The notes under the pieces are model-generated. The model made no database searches. It saw nothing but the letters and a program-made list of their open reading frames with translations, and was not told the DNA's origin. DNA of 64,000 bases, taken from positions 186,001 to 250,000 of the forward strand of contig JAMLIK010000003.1 of assembly GCA_023954195.1 (NCBI GenBank). Reading direction: 5' to 3'. Positions within the stretch are counted from its first letter, which is position 1, and each line of letters begins with the position of its first letter. Below, piece by piece: positions 47,611 through 56,153 of the stretch. This stretch comes from Xanthobacteraceae bacterium (GTDB lineage: Bacteria > Pseudomonadota > Alphaproteobacteria > Rhizobiales > Xanthobacteraceae). Made by a program: the position numbers and the translations under genes.

Positions 47611-48162
47611 ATGACCATGAAATTGTTGAAAGCCGCTATGTTTTCGATGGCACTTGCAATGTCTGGAACCGCTTATGCGGCCAAACCGATGGTAGGCGGC
47701 GCGCCAATGTACGCCAGCAAGAACATCGTCGAGAACGCGGTCAACTCGAAGGACCACACGACGCTTGTAGCGGCTGTCAAAGCAGCCGGTCTCGTGAAGA
47801 CGCTCGAAGGACCGGGGCCATTCACCGTGTTCGCACCGACCAACGAAGCCTTCGCAAAACTCCCTAAGGGGACTGTCGATACGCTTCTCAAGCCGGAAAA
47901 CAAGGACAAGCTGGTAAAGATCCTTACTGCGCATGTCGTCCCCGGAAAGGTCACTGCGGAGGATCTTATAAGCGACATCAAGAAGAATGGCGGCAAGTAT
48001 AACATGACGACGGTGAGCGGAGATTCGCTGACAGCCGAACTGAAAGGTAAGCATGTCTACATCATCGATGAATCCGGTGGCGCTGCAGAGGTGACCATCC
48101 CGGATGTGATGCAATCAAATGGCGTCATCCACGTCGTCAACGCTGTTCTCTTGCCGAAATAA
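47611..48162 (+). CDS. secreted fasciclin domain protein
   Basis: A 183-residue protein with a signal peptide at 1-23 ending AYAA and a single fasciclin (FAS1) domain at about 42-183: LVAAVKAAGLVKTLEGPGPFTVFAPTNEAFAKLPKGTVDTLL and the H2 motif GVIHVVNAVLLPK. FAS1 domains mediate adhesion or bind small ligands. Single-domain secreted versions occur in singlet-oxygen regulons of alphaproteobacteria. AAGGAGGACTCC lies just before the ATG, an excellent ribosome site that suggests high expression. A strong terminator follows. Confidence 0.93.
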   Translation: MTMKLLKAAMFSMALAMSGTAYAAKPMVGGAPMYASKNIVENAVNSKDHTTLVAAVKAAGLVKTLEGPGPFTVFAPTNEAFAKLPKGTVDTLLKPENKDKLVKILTAHVVPGKVTAEDLISDIKKNGGKYNMTTVSGDSLTAELKGKHVYIIDESGGAAEVTIPDVMQSNGVIHVVNAVLLPK

Positions 48163-48176
48163 GCCGCGTGAGCCGT

Positions 48177-48218
48177 GGGCGGTGCTCCCAATGATGGGGC
48201 ACCGCCCATTTTGATTTG
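48177..48218 (+). terminator. terminator after the fasciclin gene
   Basis: GGGCGGTGCTCCC, loop AATGAT, then GGGGCACCGCCC and ATTTTGATTT. The stem is of 11-12 pairs with a short U tract, 15 bases after the stop codon. Confidence 0.85.
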
Positions 48219-48363
48219 ATCATCTGCGTATCATCGTGGCGTAGCGAGAGTATTGAGCTTGATGCTCATCATTGCGCATCTGGTACTTAACCCGCGACAC
48301 TTATCCATTTCTGTCGCTATGAACGACCCCATGCCCCTAGACTAATATTTCCCGGAGATGTCG

Positions 48364-49308
48364 ATGACCTATCGCCCGCCCAAGATTCCGACATCATATA
48401 TCACCGCCAAAGATGTATGGCTCTCTCGGAGGTCGTTTATTTCCTATGGCGCGGGAGCCGCTGTCGCGTCGATTGTACCCGCGGTGGCGGCCTCAGCGCC
48501 TATATCCGCCGCGAAAGCGGAGTACACCGTTGCCGACAAGCTGACGCCCAGAACCGATGTAACCACCTACAATAACTTCTACGAGTTCGGTTTGGATAAA
48601 TCAGATCCTTCACGCAACTCCGCGGCCTTTAAGCCGCTTCCGTGGACCATCAAGGTCGATGGCATGGTAGCCCGACCGACGACCTTTGGTTTTGAAGACA
48701 TTATGACGATGTTTCCGCTGCAGGAACGAGTCTATCGGATGCGCTGCGTCGAGGCTTGGTCGATGGTCATTCCATGGGATGGCTTTCCGCTGGCGGCGCT
48801 TCTCGACAAGGTTGAGCCCCTGGGCAGCGCGAAATATGTTGCATTCGAGACTGTGGTGCGGCCAGACGAAATGCCAGGCCAAAAGGGGTTGTTCCAATCG
48901 TTGGCGTGGCCGTATGTCGAAGGGTTGAGGCTCGACGAGGCGCGTCACCCACTCACGATTCTGGCAGTCGGCATTTATGGCGAAACACTGCCCAATCAGA
49001 ATGGAGCTCCCATCCGTCTCGTCGTGCCTTGGAAATACGGCTTCAAAGGCATCAAGTCGATCGTTCGCATCAGCCTGACCGACAAACAGCCCTCGAATAC
49101 CTGGAACACGACGGCCCCCAATGAATATGGATTCTATGCGAACGTGAATCCGAACGTACCTCATCCGCGATGGAGCCAGGCGACCGAAAGGCGCATCGGA
49201 AATGGCGGTTTCTTCAGTTCAAATCGGATTCCGACAGAGATTTTCAACGGCTATGGCGAGGAGGTGGCTAGCCTTTACAACGGCATGGACCTCAAGGCGA
49301 ATTTCTGA
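48364..49308 (+). CDS. msrP: protein-methionine-sulfoxide reductase catalytic subunit MsrP
   Basis: A 314-residue periplasmic molybdenum-cofactor enzyme that reduces methionine sulfoxide in oxidised envelope proteins. A twin-arginine signal is visible ([13 protein letters not shown], about 20-32). The Mo-ligating Cys128 is in [17 protein letters not shown], and [16 protein letters not shown] is the conserved end. ATG 48364 is preferred over ATG 48358, because GGAG touches the latter but lies six bases from the former. It shares a TGATG junction with msrQ. Confidence 0.94.
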   Translation: MTYRPPKIPTSYITAKDVWLSRRSFISYGAGAAVASIVPAVAASAPISAAKAEYTVADKLTPRTDVTTYNNFYEFGLDKSDPSRNSAAFKPLPWTIKVDGMVARPTTFGFEDIMTMFPLQERVYRMRCVEAWSMVIPWDGFPLAALLDKVEPLGSAKYVAFETVVRPDEMPGQKGLFQSLAWPYVEGLRLDEARHPLTILAVGIYGETLPNQNGAPIRLVVPWKYGFKGIKSIVRISLTDKQPSNTWNTTAPNEYGFYANVNPNVPHPRWSQATERRIGNGGFFSSNRIPTEIFNGYGEEVASLYNGMDLKANF

Positions 49309-49967
49309 TGATCTCAACTGTCATTCTGAGGCGTCGCTGGAACGGCAAGGCCATCTGGCTGCTCTATCTGGCAGGGCTCTTGCCTGCGGCATGGCAATTT
49401 TATCTTGGCGCCACGGGTAATCTTGGAGCTGATCCGGTAAAAACGTTCGAGCTGTTTCTCGGTGTTTGGGCGGTGCGATTTCTGATTCTTACGCTAACCG
49501 TCTCACCACTGCGCGAGATTTTCGGATTGAACCTCATACGCTATCGGAGAGCGCTTGGCTTATTGTGCTTTTACTACGTGCTATTTCATTTCACCGTCTA
49601 TCTGGTATTAGACCAAGAATTGGTACTGCACGCCGTAATAGCGGATGTCATGAAGCGACCCTTCATTATGTTCGGAATGGCGGGATTCGCTATACTGATG
49701 CCGCTCGCGATCACATCCAACAGCTTATCCATTCGCAGGATGGGAACGAACTGGGCACTGCTTCACCGGCTCGTTTACTTTGTCGCTCTATGCGGAGGGT
49801 TCCATTTTTATCTTGCGACGAAGGTTTTGTCGTCGCAGCAGTATATCTATTTGACATTAATTTCGCTGCTCCTGTTATACCGAATTGCCCGGCCCGCTCT
49901 GAAACGTAGAAAAAAGTCCGGCATACGAAAGCAGGGGCAGCATCTCCCTTCGGCTGCCCCAAACTAA
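49308..49967 (+). CDS. msrQ: MsrP heme-binding membrane subunit MsrQ
   Basis: A 219-residue inner-membrane b-type cytochrome that feeds quinone-derived electrons to MsrP. Six hydrophobic helices are visible, with the family His residues in FYYVLFHFTVYLVLD, NWALLHRLVYFVALCGGFHFYLA. Length is normal. It is coupled to msrP by a one-base overlap. The gene is AT-richer at third positions than the flanking chromosome. Confidence 0.92.
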   Translation: MISTVILRRRWNGKAIWLLYLAGLLPAAWQFYLGATGNLGADPVKTFELFLGVWAVRFLILTLTVSPLREIFGLNLIRYRRALGLLCFYYVLFHFTVYLVLDQELVLHAVIADVMKRPFIMFGMAGFAILMPLAITSNSLSIRRMGTNWALLHRLVYFVALCGGFHFYLATKVLSSQQYIYLTLISLLLLYRIARPALKRRKKSGIRKQGQHLPSAAPN

Positions 49968-50147
49968 ATTGCCCACCATCGTGCCACTCCAGCCGATGGT
50001 ATGAAAGCATTGCTTCCGACAACCTGCAGTCTCTCGACAATCGAGAACCGTCCAGCTCCGTGGCGTAGGGGACATGAGATCCAGAGCCCTAGATTTGGCG
50101 TATAAAGCTGCAGAAATTAGAAAAATGTTTAATTAGCGCTCGGTGCA

Positions 50148-50957
50148 ATGAAAACGATAGAGCACACGCCCAATGTCGTTCTTGTACTCGGCAGCGCACC
50201 TGATGCTCTGGAAGTTCGTGAGTGGGATCGTTCCGCAATTGCATCGATTGTAGCCATAAACAATGCGTGGGTGATCCGCGACGATTGGGATTATTTGATA
50301 TATCCTGACGATTTCCCAAGTGAGCGTTTACCCGCCACGCAGTCAACATCTGCCTTGAGGATCACGTCAGACGAATTTGTTCCTGCGCAGAACGAATTCG
50401 GTGGTTTCGTTTACGCGGGCGGGACCATGGCATTTACTGCTGCTTATTGGGCGCTTCATGCTTTGAAGCCAGACGTTCTCGTCTTTCTTGGCTGTGACAT
50501 GATTTACTCCGAAGTGGGACGCACCCATTTCTACGGCAATGGAACGGCTGATCCACTTCGGCAAGACGTCACGCTGCGTTCTCTTGAAGCGAAGTCAAGC
50601 CGTCTGTTCGTGACAGCCCTGCGAGCAGGAACCATCTGCCTTAATCTTTCCAACCTCCCTCGGAGCAGATTGACTCTTCCGCGTACGACACTGGCGACAC
50701 TTTCGCGCCTGACCACGCGTCGCATCAGAGCGTTGTACGAGATATTCTCAGGACTGGTCGTTCGGGAGGCCGAAGCCGCCGCAAAGTCGCTCGAGGCCAA
50801 TTTGGGCTACTTCGTCGAAGACGGCCGGTACTGGAAAAAGATCACTGAATTCAGTGAATCCTGTATCGACCGTATCGATGCTTCATGGACCGACGCGATC
50901 GTTCGCATTCCGAGATCGTGCAATTCCCGAGATGTCTGCCAATGCAGAAACACCTGA
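50148..50957 (+). CDS. hypothetical protein, possible nucleotide-sugar or MAF/DUF115-like fold
   Basis: A 269-residue protein with no signal or membrane helix. VVLVLGSAPDALEVREWDRSAIASIVAINNAW at about 10-41 and FVYAGGTMAFTAAYWALHALKPDVLVFLGCDMIYSE look like two Rossmann-type strand-loop-helix elements, a pattern I associate with MAF/DUF115-like proteins that handle sugar or glycan substrates; this is a weak link. The C-terminal 100 residues are helical and end in a Cys-rich RSCNSRDVCQCRNT. It stands between msrQ and an SDR gene, probably with its own promoter. I do not recognise a function. Confidence 0.6.
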   Translation: MKTIEHTPNVVLVLGSAPDALEVREWDRSAIASIVAINNAWVIRDDWDYLIYPDDFPSERLPATQSTSALRITSDEFVPAQNEFGGFVYAGGTMAFTAAYWALHALKPDVLVFLGCDMIYSEVGRTHFYGNGTADPLRQDVTLRSLEAKSSRLFVTALRAGTICLNLSNLPRSRLTLPRTTLATLSRLTTRRIRALYEIFSGLVVREAEAAAKSLEANLGYFVEDGRYWKKITEFSESCIDRIDASWTDAIVRIPRSCNSRDVCQCRNT

Positions 50958-51028
50958 CCAAGGAGTGACGGAGCGCGAACAGTTTTGATGGTGGTGAAAT
51001 CGCACCAGGCTCAGGAGAGAGAAATCTA

Positions 51029-51751
51029 ATGGCGACGACGATTATTTACGGCGGTTCAGGCGGCATCGGTACGGCTATTCTCGGACGCATAAACGCCCGG
51101 GGTGAGAGTGTCCATCTCGTCGGGCGCGACACCAGCAAGCTTCAAAAACTTGCGGTGGAATCCGGAGCAACATTTACGGCTGTTGACGTGCTGGCTCCGG
51201 GCAGTTTCGAGCGTGTCGCTTCGGAAGTTCGCGGTTCCATCGATGGTCTCGTTTACGCGATAGGATCGATAAACCTGAGGCCGATCGGCCGCCTGACCGA
51301 CGATGACTTCGTACGCGACTTCCGGCTCAACGCCGTCGGGGCAGCGCTCGCGATAAAGAACCATCTCCCGAGTCTCAAACAGAGCAGTACGGCTTCAGTG
51401 ATTTTGTTCTCCTCGGTCGCCGCCTCGCAGGGATTTCCTTCTCATGCATCCGTCTCCATGGCAAAGGCGGCTGTCGAAGGGCTGACTATCGCGCTGGCCG
51501 CCGAACTATCGCCTACAATCCGCGTTAACTGCGTGGCGCCCTCGTTGACCAAGACGCCGCTTTCGGAATCCTTGACCAAATCGCCTCAAATGGCTGACGC
51601 CATTGCACAATTGCATGCGATGCGCCGTTTGGGTGAGCCTGACGATATTGCCGCAATTGCTGATTTCCTTCTGACACCAAAAGCCGGCTGGATAACAGGA
51701 CAAGTGATAGGAGTGGATGGCGGACGCTCTCGACTGCGGACCAAGGGTTAA
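51029..51751 (+). CDS. SDR family protein lacking the catalytic tyrosine
   Basis: A 240-residue short-chain dehydrogenase fold: GGSGGIGTAIL near the N-terminus, VYAIGSI in place of NNAG, and the Ser in ILFSSVAAS. The YxxxK position reads Val142-Ser-Met-Ala-Lys146, so the catalytic Tyr is replaced by Val while Lys is kept. VNCVAPSLTKTPL and GQVIGVDGG close the fold. It may use another proton donor or bind a ligand without catalysis. It is followed 38 bases later by a CIA30 gene. SDR-CIA30-photolyase neighbours recur in photo-oxidative stress clusters. Confidence 0.85.
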   Translation: MATTIIYGGSGGIGTAILGRINARGESVHLVGRDTSKLQKLAVESGATFTAVDVLAPGSFERVASEVRGSIDGLVYAIGSINLRPIGRLTDDDFVRDFRLNAVGAALAIKNHLPSLKQSSTASVILFSSVAASQGFPSHASVSMAKAAVEGLTIALAAELSPTIRVNCVAPSLTKTPLSESLTKSPQMADAIAQLHAMRRLGEPDDIAAIADFLLTPKAGWITGQVIGVDGGRSRLRTKG

Positions 51752-51789
51752 GTTAGCCCACGCGCGCCCACACAGGTAGAGACGGAAAT

Positions 51790-52383
51790 ATGTTGCCTGC
51801 GACCGCTATAATAGATGACCTCAGCAGAGAGCCACCAGCCGCTACGATTGGCAGCGCGTGGAAGCGTTTTACAGACGCAGTCATGGGCGGAATTTCCCAA
51901 GCAGTGATGGCCCGCGAGGAAGTTGCAGGCCGGTCCGCCATCCGTATGCGCGGCGACGTCCACCTGGAAAACAACGGAGGATTTGTTCAGGCCTCCCTCG
52001 ATCTCTCTCCGACAGCCCATGTTGTGGATGCAAGTGGCTGGGACGGGATTGCGATAGACGTGTTCGGCAACGGCGAGGTCTACAACGTTCATCTGAGAAC
52101 AGACTATCTGGAAAGACCCTGGCAGTCGTACCGCCAGGAATTTACGGCATATCCAGATTGGCGGACAGTAGTTCTGCGGTTTAGCGCTTTTGCTCCCTAC
52201 CGCACCGCTATTCCACTTGATACACATCGGTTGAAGCGTGTCGGGTTAGTCGCAATAGGCCGCCCATTTCGTTGTGATCTGGCTATCGGTGGTCTGAGAT
52301 ATATTCGCGACGTTTCTCATGGCTGTGATCACGGAGAAGATATCAAGGGAAAACAAGCGGTTTTGAGGTCGCGAGCCATCTGA
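51790..52383 (+). CDS. CIA30 family protein
   Basis: A 197-residue protein matching the CIA30/NDUFAF1-like domain, a galactose-binding-like beta sandwich: WKRFTDAVMGGISQAVM near the N-terminus (the DxVMGGxS motif), HLENNGGFVQASLDL, WDGIAIDVFGNGEVYNVHLRT and RVGLVAIG near the end. In mitochondria CIA30 assists complex I assembly; the bacterial role is unknown. It probably shares a transcript with the SDR gene. Length is typical. Confidence 0.85.
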   Translation: MLPATAIIDDLSREPPAATIGSAWKRFTDAVMGGISQAVMAREEVAGRSAIRMRGDVHLENNGGFVQASLDLSPTAHVVDASGWDGIAIDVFGNGEVYNVHLRTDYLERPWQSYRQEFTAYPDWRTVVLRFSAFAPYRTAIPLDTHRLKRVGLVAIGRPFRCDLAIGGLRYIRDVSHGCDHGEDIKGKQAVLRSRAI

Positions 52384-52600
52384 TCGTGGCATGGGACCGA
52401 CCGACGAATAACAGCATAATCACACGCGCCACCAAGGCGACAGTAAGTTAACGGCTGCGAAACCGAAGGACAAAATCAATGCGTGTATGTGGCCGCTCGA
52501 TCGCCCTGGAAATACCGTCGTTAAGAACTCTCTGTCTGCTCAGTCGCGACACCCATATCGCCGCTGGCGAGGCAATGGACATAGCGACTGATCGGTCGCG

Positions 52601-54136
52601 ATGAAAGTAGCAAAGACGAAGACAATCGTCCTCATCCTCGGCGATCAACTTAGCCATGACATCTCTTCGCTGCGGGGGTTTGACCCTGGGGAAGACGTGG
52701 TGCTCATGGCCGAGGTCGCCGACGAGACGACATACGTTCGACATCACAAACAGAAGATCGCCTTCATCTTGTCTGCCATGAGGCATTTTGCAGACGAATT
52801 GCGTGAACGCGGCGTCAGGGTTGAGTACGTCTGCCTAGACGACAAGGCGAACTCCGGCTCTTTTACCGGGGAATTGGTCCGGGCGGCTGCCCGTCACAAG
52901 CCAGATCGCGTCGTGGTTACCGAGCCCGGCGAATGGCGCGTGCGAAAAATGATGGACTGCTGGCCCGAACAGCTCGATTTACCTGTCGATGTTCGAGAAG
53001 ATAATCGCTTTTTTTGCTCTATGGATCAGTTTCGAGCATGGGCGAATGGCCGCAAGACCTATCGCATGGAGTATTTCTATCGGGAAATGCGTCGTCGAAC
53101 CGGCATATTGATGGAGGGTGACAACCCTTGCGGCGGTCAATGGAATTTCGATGCCGACAACCGCAAAAAGTTGCCGGACACGCTCAAAATCCTAGAACGG
53201 TTCGGTTCAAAACCGGATGCTATCACTCGCGAAATTCTGTCAATGGTTGCGCTGCGTTTCGCGGATCACTTTGGCGATCTCGAAGACTTCGCATGGGCGG
53301 TCACTCGAAAACAGGCACTCGCGACGCTAGATATTTTTATCTCTGAGGCACTTCCCCTCTTCGGCGACCATCAGGACGCAATGGCGATTCACGAGCCATT
53401 CCTCTTTCATGCGTTGATTTCGCCCTACTTGAACATCGGCTTGTTGAGTCCGCACGAAGTCTGTGCTGCGGCTGAGAACGCCTTTCGTCGTGGTGATGCG
53501 CCGATCAATGCAGTCGAAGGGTTCATCCGGCAAATTCTCGGATGGCGCGAATATGTTCGCGGAATCTACTGGCTAAAGATGCCACATTATGCCGAAACCA
53601 ACGCTCTTGGCGCAGTCCGGTCGCTGCCCTGGTTCTACTGGTCAGGCGAAACCGACATGAACTGTCTTGCTACAGCGATAGCCGATACCCGGCGAAACGC
53701 CTACGCTCATCACATCCAGCGACTGATGATCACCGGCAACTTCGCCCTGCTTATAGGGGTCCGTCCGGCCGAGCTTGAAGAATGGTATCTGGCTGTCTAC
53801 GCAGATGCCTTCGACTGGGTCGAATTGCCCAATACGCATGGGATGGTTCTTTTCGCCGACGGCGGTTTACTGGCATCAAAACCCTATGCTGCGTCCGGCG
53901 CTTACATCGACCGGATGTCCGATTATTGTGGGACCTGCGCATACAATCCCAAGATTAAGAACGGCCCTGGCGCATGCCCATTCAATTTTCTCTACTGGAA
54001 TTTTTTGATCGAGAACCGCATTTATCTCGAGCAAAATCCCCGGATGGGCATGCCGTATCGGACGCTTGATCGGATGCCAAAAGAACGCGTGAAAATCATC
54101 ACGCAGGAAGCGCGCGCGTTTATCGAAGGCCTATGA
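52601..54136 (+). CDS. cryptochrome/photolyase-related protein with Fe-S cluster ((6-4) photolyase type)
   Basis: A 511-residue FeS-BCP family flavoprotein. It starts with the DUF-like antenna domain TIVLILGDQLSHDISSL and has the C-terminal cluster ligands Cys355, Cys443, Cys446 and Cys459. The spacing (88, 3, 13) equals that of Agrobacterium PhrB (Cys350/438/441/454), a (6-4) photolyase with a [4Fe-4S] cluster, FAD and 6,7-dimethyl-8-ribityllumazine. VRGIYWLKMPHYAETN and LPWFYWSGETDMNCL are also family blocks. It probably repairs UV (6-4) photoproducts with blue light. Another photolyase of a different class lies at 56154. Confidence 0.92.
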   Translation: MKVAKTKTIVLILGDQLSHDISSLRGFDPGEDVVLMAEVADETTYVRHHKQKIAFILSAMRHFADELRERGVRVEYVCLDDKANSGSFTGELVRAAARHKPDRVVVTEPGEWRVRKMMDCWPEQLDLPVDVREDNRFFCSMDQFRAWANGRKTYRMEYFYREMRRRTGILMEGDNPCGGQWNFDADNRKKLPDTLKILERFGSKPDAITREILSMVALRFADHFGDLEDFAWAVTRKQALATLDIFISEALPLFGDHQDAMAIHEPFLFHALISPYLNIGLLSPHEVCAAAENAFRRGDAPINAVEGFIRQILGWREYVRGIYWLKMPHYAETNALGAVRSLPWFYWSGETDMNCLATAIADTRRNAYAHHIQRLMITGNFALLIGVRPAELEEWYLAVYADAFDWVELPNTHGMVLFADGGLLASKPYAASGAYIDRMSDYCGTCAYNPKIKNGPGACPFNFLYWNFLIENRIYLEQNPRMGMPYRTLDRMPKERVKIITQEARAFIEGL

Positions 54137-54202
54137 CTAAAAGCCCTTGTGGCTCATCGAGCGGCGTGGTGCGCGACAATTCGCGCCCTGGCTCAAAACG
54201 CC

Positions 54203-55228
54203 TTACACCCAGCCTGCCAATTCCTTCCGGACCATATGCTCTATGACTTTTATGCCGTCCGTTCCGTCATTGAGGCACGGCACGTGGGTGAATCGCTCAC
54301 CGCCGCTGTGAAGAAACGTTTCCTTCACCTCCACCGCGATCTCTTCGAGAGTTTCCAGGCAGTCGGAAACAAAACCCGGATTAATCACCGCGATTTTTTT
54401 TGTGCCTTCTCGTGCCAGTTTCTCGACGGTCTTGTCGGTGTATGGCTGCAGCCATTCTTCCGGACCGAACCTCGATTGAAACGTCACCATTATCCGGTTT
54501 TTACTCCAGCCGAGACGTTCCGTGAGCAGTCTCGTCGTTTTGTGACACTGGCAGTGATAAGGATCACCCTTCGTAAAATACGACATCGGGATACCGTGGT
54601 AGGAGGTCAGCAAGATCTCCGGATCCCAATCCAGAGTGGCGAGATGACTTTCGATCGAATGGGCGAGAGCGTCGATATAGACTAGATCGTCATGATATCG
54701 CGGCACCGTTCGGATTGCTGGCTGCCATCTAAGATCCATCAGCGCCCTGAAACTTTCGTCATTCACCGTCGCCGTCGTCGCGGCCGCGTACTGAGGATAA
54801 AGAGGATAGAGAAGTATCCTTTCGCAGCCGCATTTCTGAAGCTCTTCGATCTTGCTGCGTATCGACGGTTGGCCGTAACGCATCGCCCACTCCACCTGCA
54901 CCGACGGAAGATCCGACAGTCTGCTGGAGAGTTGCAAAGCCTGGCTACGCGTATAAGTCCGCAGGTAGCTTTCCTCCTTTTCCTTGTTCCAAATCGTCTC
55001 GTAGGCTTTCCCGACTTTTTTGGGTCTCGTATTCAGCACGATGCCGTAGAGTATCGGATACCAGAGCCAACGAGACCACTCGATGACACGACGATCTGTC
55101 AGGAATTCTGCGAGATATCGGCGTATTGAAGCGGGATCCGTAGCATCTGGCGTGCCCAAATTAATCAGCAGTACGCCAATTTTGCCGAATTTTACCGTCG
55201 GATGGTTGGGGGGCAGGTTCTCAGTCAA
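54203..55228 (-). CDS. hemH: ferrochelatase
   Basis: A 341-residue enzyme that inserts Fe2+ into protoporphyrin IX, the last step of heme synthesis. GVLLINLGTPDATD at about 18-31, LLYPLYPQYAAATTATVND, LLTSYHGIPMSYFTKGDPYHCQCHKTTRLL (catalytic His in SYHG) and VINPGFVSDCLETLEEIAVE (Glu) are all present. Location in the light-stress cluster suggests an extra copy that keeps the photosensitiser protoporphyrin low, but the genome's other hemH cannot be seen. It is convergent with the photolyase-related gene. Confidence 0.94.
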   Translation of the reverse strand: MTENLPPNHPTVKFGKIGVLLINLGTPDATDPASIRRYLAEFLTDRRVIEWSRWLWYPILYGIVLNTRPKKVGKAYETIWNKEKEESYLRTYTRSQALQLSSRLSDLPSVQVEWAMRYGQPSIRSKIEELQKCGCERILLYPLYPQYAAATTATVNDESFRALMDLRWQPAIRTVPRYHDDLVYIDALAHSIESHLATLDWDPEILLTSYHGIPMSYFTKGDPYHCQCHKTTRLLTERLGWSKNRIMVTFQSRFGPEEWLQPYTDKTVEKLAREGTKKIAVINPGFVSDCLETLEEIAVEVKETFLHSGGERFTHVPCLNDGTDGIKVIEHMVRKELAGWV

Positions 55229-55306
55229 GGTTCAATGATCCATTGCGAAAAAGAATTAGCCTCAGGATAGACACAAGCCTGACCCACGAAACTTTTACGT
55301 TCTGCT

Positions 55307-55465
55307 CTAAATAATCCTGTTCGCCTTCAATCGCTTAACTTCCTCGAGCGCCATCGAAAGCATGGTGTCCAGCTCAAAGAGAAGCTCACGTTTAGGATGG
55401 TTCAGAATGGCCTTGCGGATTTTTTCGATTTGTTTCTGAATGTCGTCCAACTCGGCCTCCTGCAT
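55307..55465 (-). CDS. small helical protein (52 residues)
   Basis: A short minus-strand frame encodes MQEAELDDIQKQIEKIRKAI, then LNHPKRELLFELDTMLSMAL and EEVKRLKANRII. The pattern is strongly amphipathic with heptad-like spacing, suggesting a coiled coil or helical hairpin. It has a coherent protein-like composition, but only a weak GGA ahead of the ATG. It lies upstream of hemH on the same strand and might share its transcript. I do not recognise a family. Confidence 0.45.
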   Translation of the reverse strand: MQEAELDDIQKQIEKIRKAILNHPKRELLFELDTMLSMALEEVKRLKANRII

Positions 55466-55608
55466 TTCCAGCTACGTCTACGCGTGGAAGAGCCAAGCGG
55501 ATCACTGCCGCGACGGAATAAGCAAACCCGGGCGATATCCGCGCCGTGACCTATTGCGGCAATGAGAAACGGCGGGGCGACGAAAATGGCGCGTAGGAAT
55601 AGTTGGTC

Positions 55609-56058
55609 ATGGCCGATCTGCCCGTAGCGGTCACGGCGGGGCGCCGTGTTTACGACAACACGCCGACAACCGTCTTTGTGCTCGTCCACAATGCCAGAAG
55701 GGAATTGCTCGTAATCCGCCGCGCCAAGCAGCCTGGCTACGGATTGCTGGGACTGCCAGGAGGCTATCAGATGCGTGGCGAGACATGGCAGGAAGCAGGC
55801 GCACGCGAATTGCTGGAGGAGACGGGCTGCTATCTCCAACCTTCGTTTTTAGAGTTTGTTTCGATTAGAACCGACGAATATCAAAACAACTTGATCATCG
55901 CCCGTTCGCAACGTTCCGTCTGCGTTGAATCCGAGAGAGACAATGAAGCTTTAGCCGTGTTTTTTTCAAACGAGATAGGAAACAGAAGCGACTGGGCTCA
56001 TGGCGATCTCTACGAAGCGGCCGCTGCCTTTCTCTCTGAGATGAGCGAATGCCGCTGA
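55609..56058 (+). CDS. Nudix hydrolase
   Basis: A 149-residue protein with a proper Nudix box at about 44-66: GGYQMRGETWQEAGARELLEETGCYL (GX5EX7REUXEEXGU, all Glu residues present). It hydrolyses a nucleoside diphosphate linked to another group; the substrate is unknown. In a DNA-photodamage cluster, cleaning of oxidised nucleotides or processing of a flavin/FAD-type compound is possible. ATG 55609 with AGGA upstream is preferred to TTG 55603. It is convergent with the photolyase gene. Confidence 0.88.
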   Translation: MADLPVAVTAGRRVYDNTPTTVFVLVHNARRELLVIRRAKQPGYGLLGLPGGYQMRGETWQEAGARELLEETGCYLQPSFLEFVSIRTDEYQNNLIIARSQRSVCVESERDNEALAVFFSNEIGNRSDWAHGDLYEAAAAFLSEMSECR

Positions 56059-56153
56059 CACCGGATTAAGCTGCTTTGCCTTGGACGAGCATAGCTTCAC
56101 GCATGCGGCGAATAACCATGTTGTCACGCGAATGAGCGGTTTATCGGCTTTAA

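Noticed and set aside
50070-50115. GATCC-N18-TATAA ahead of the unknown gene at 50148 as an ECF sigma (RpoE-ChrR type) promoter
   Set aside because: The -35 part only partly matches the TGATCC I recall, and I found no matching element before the other stress genes, so the match may be chance.
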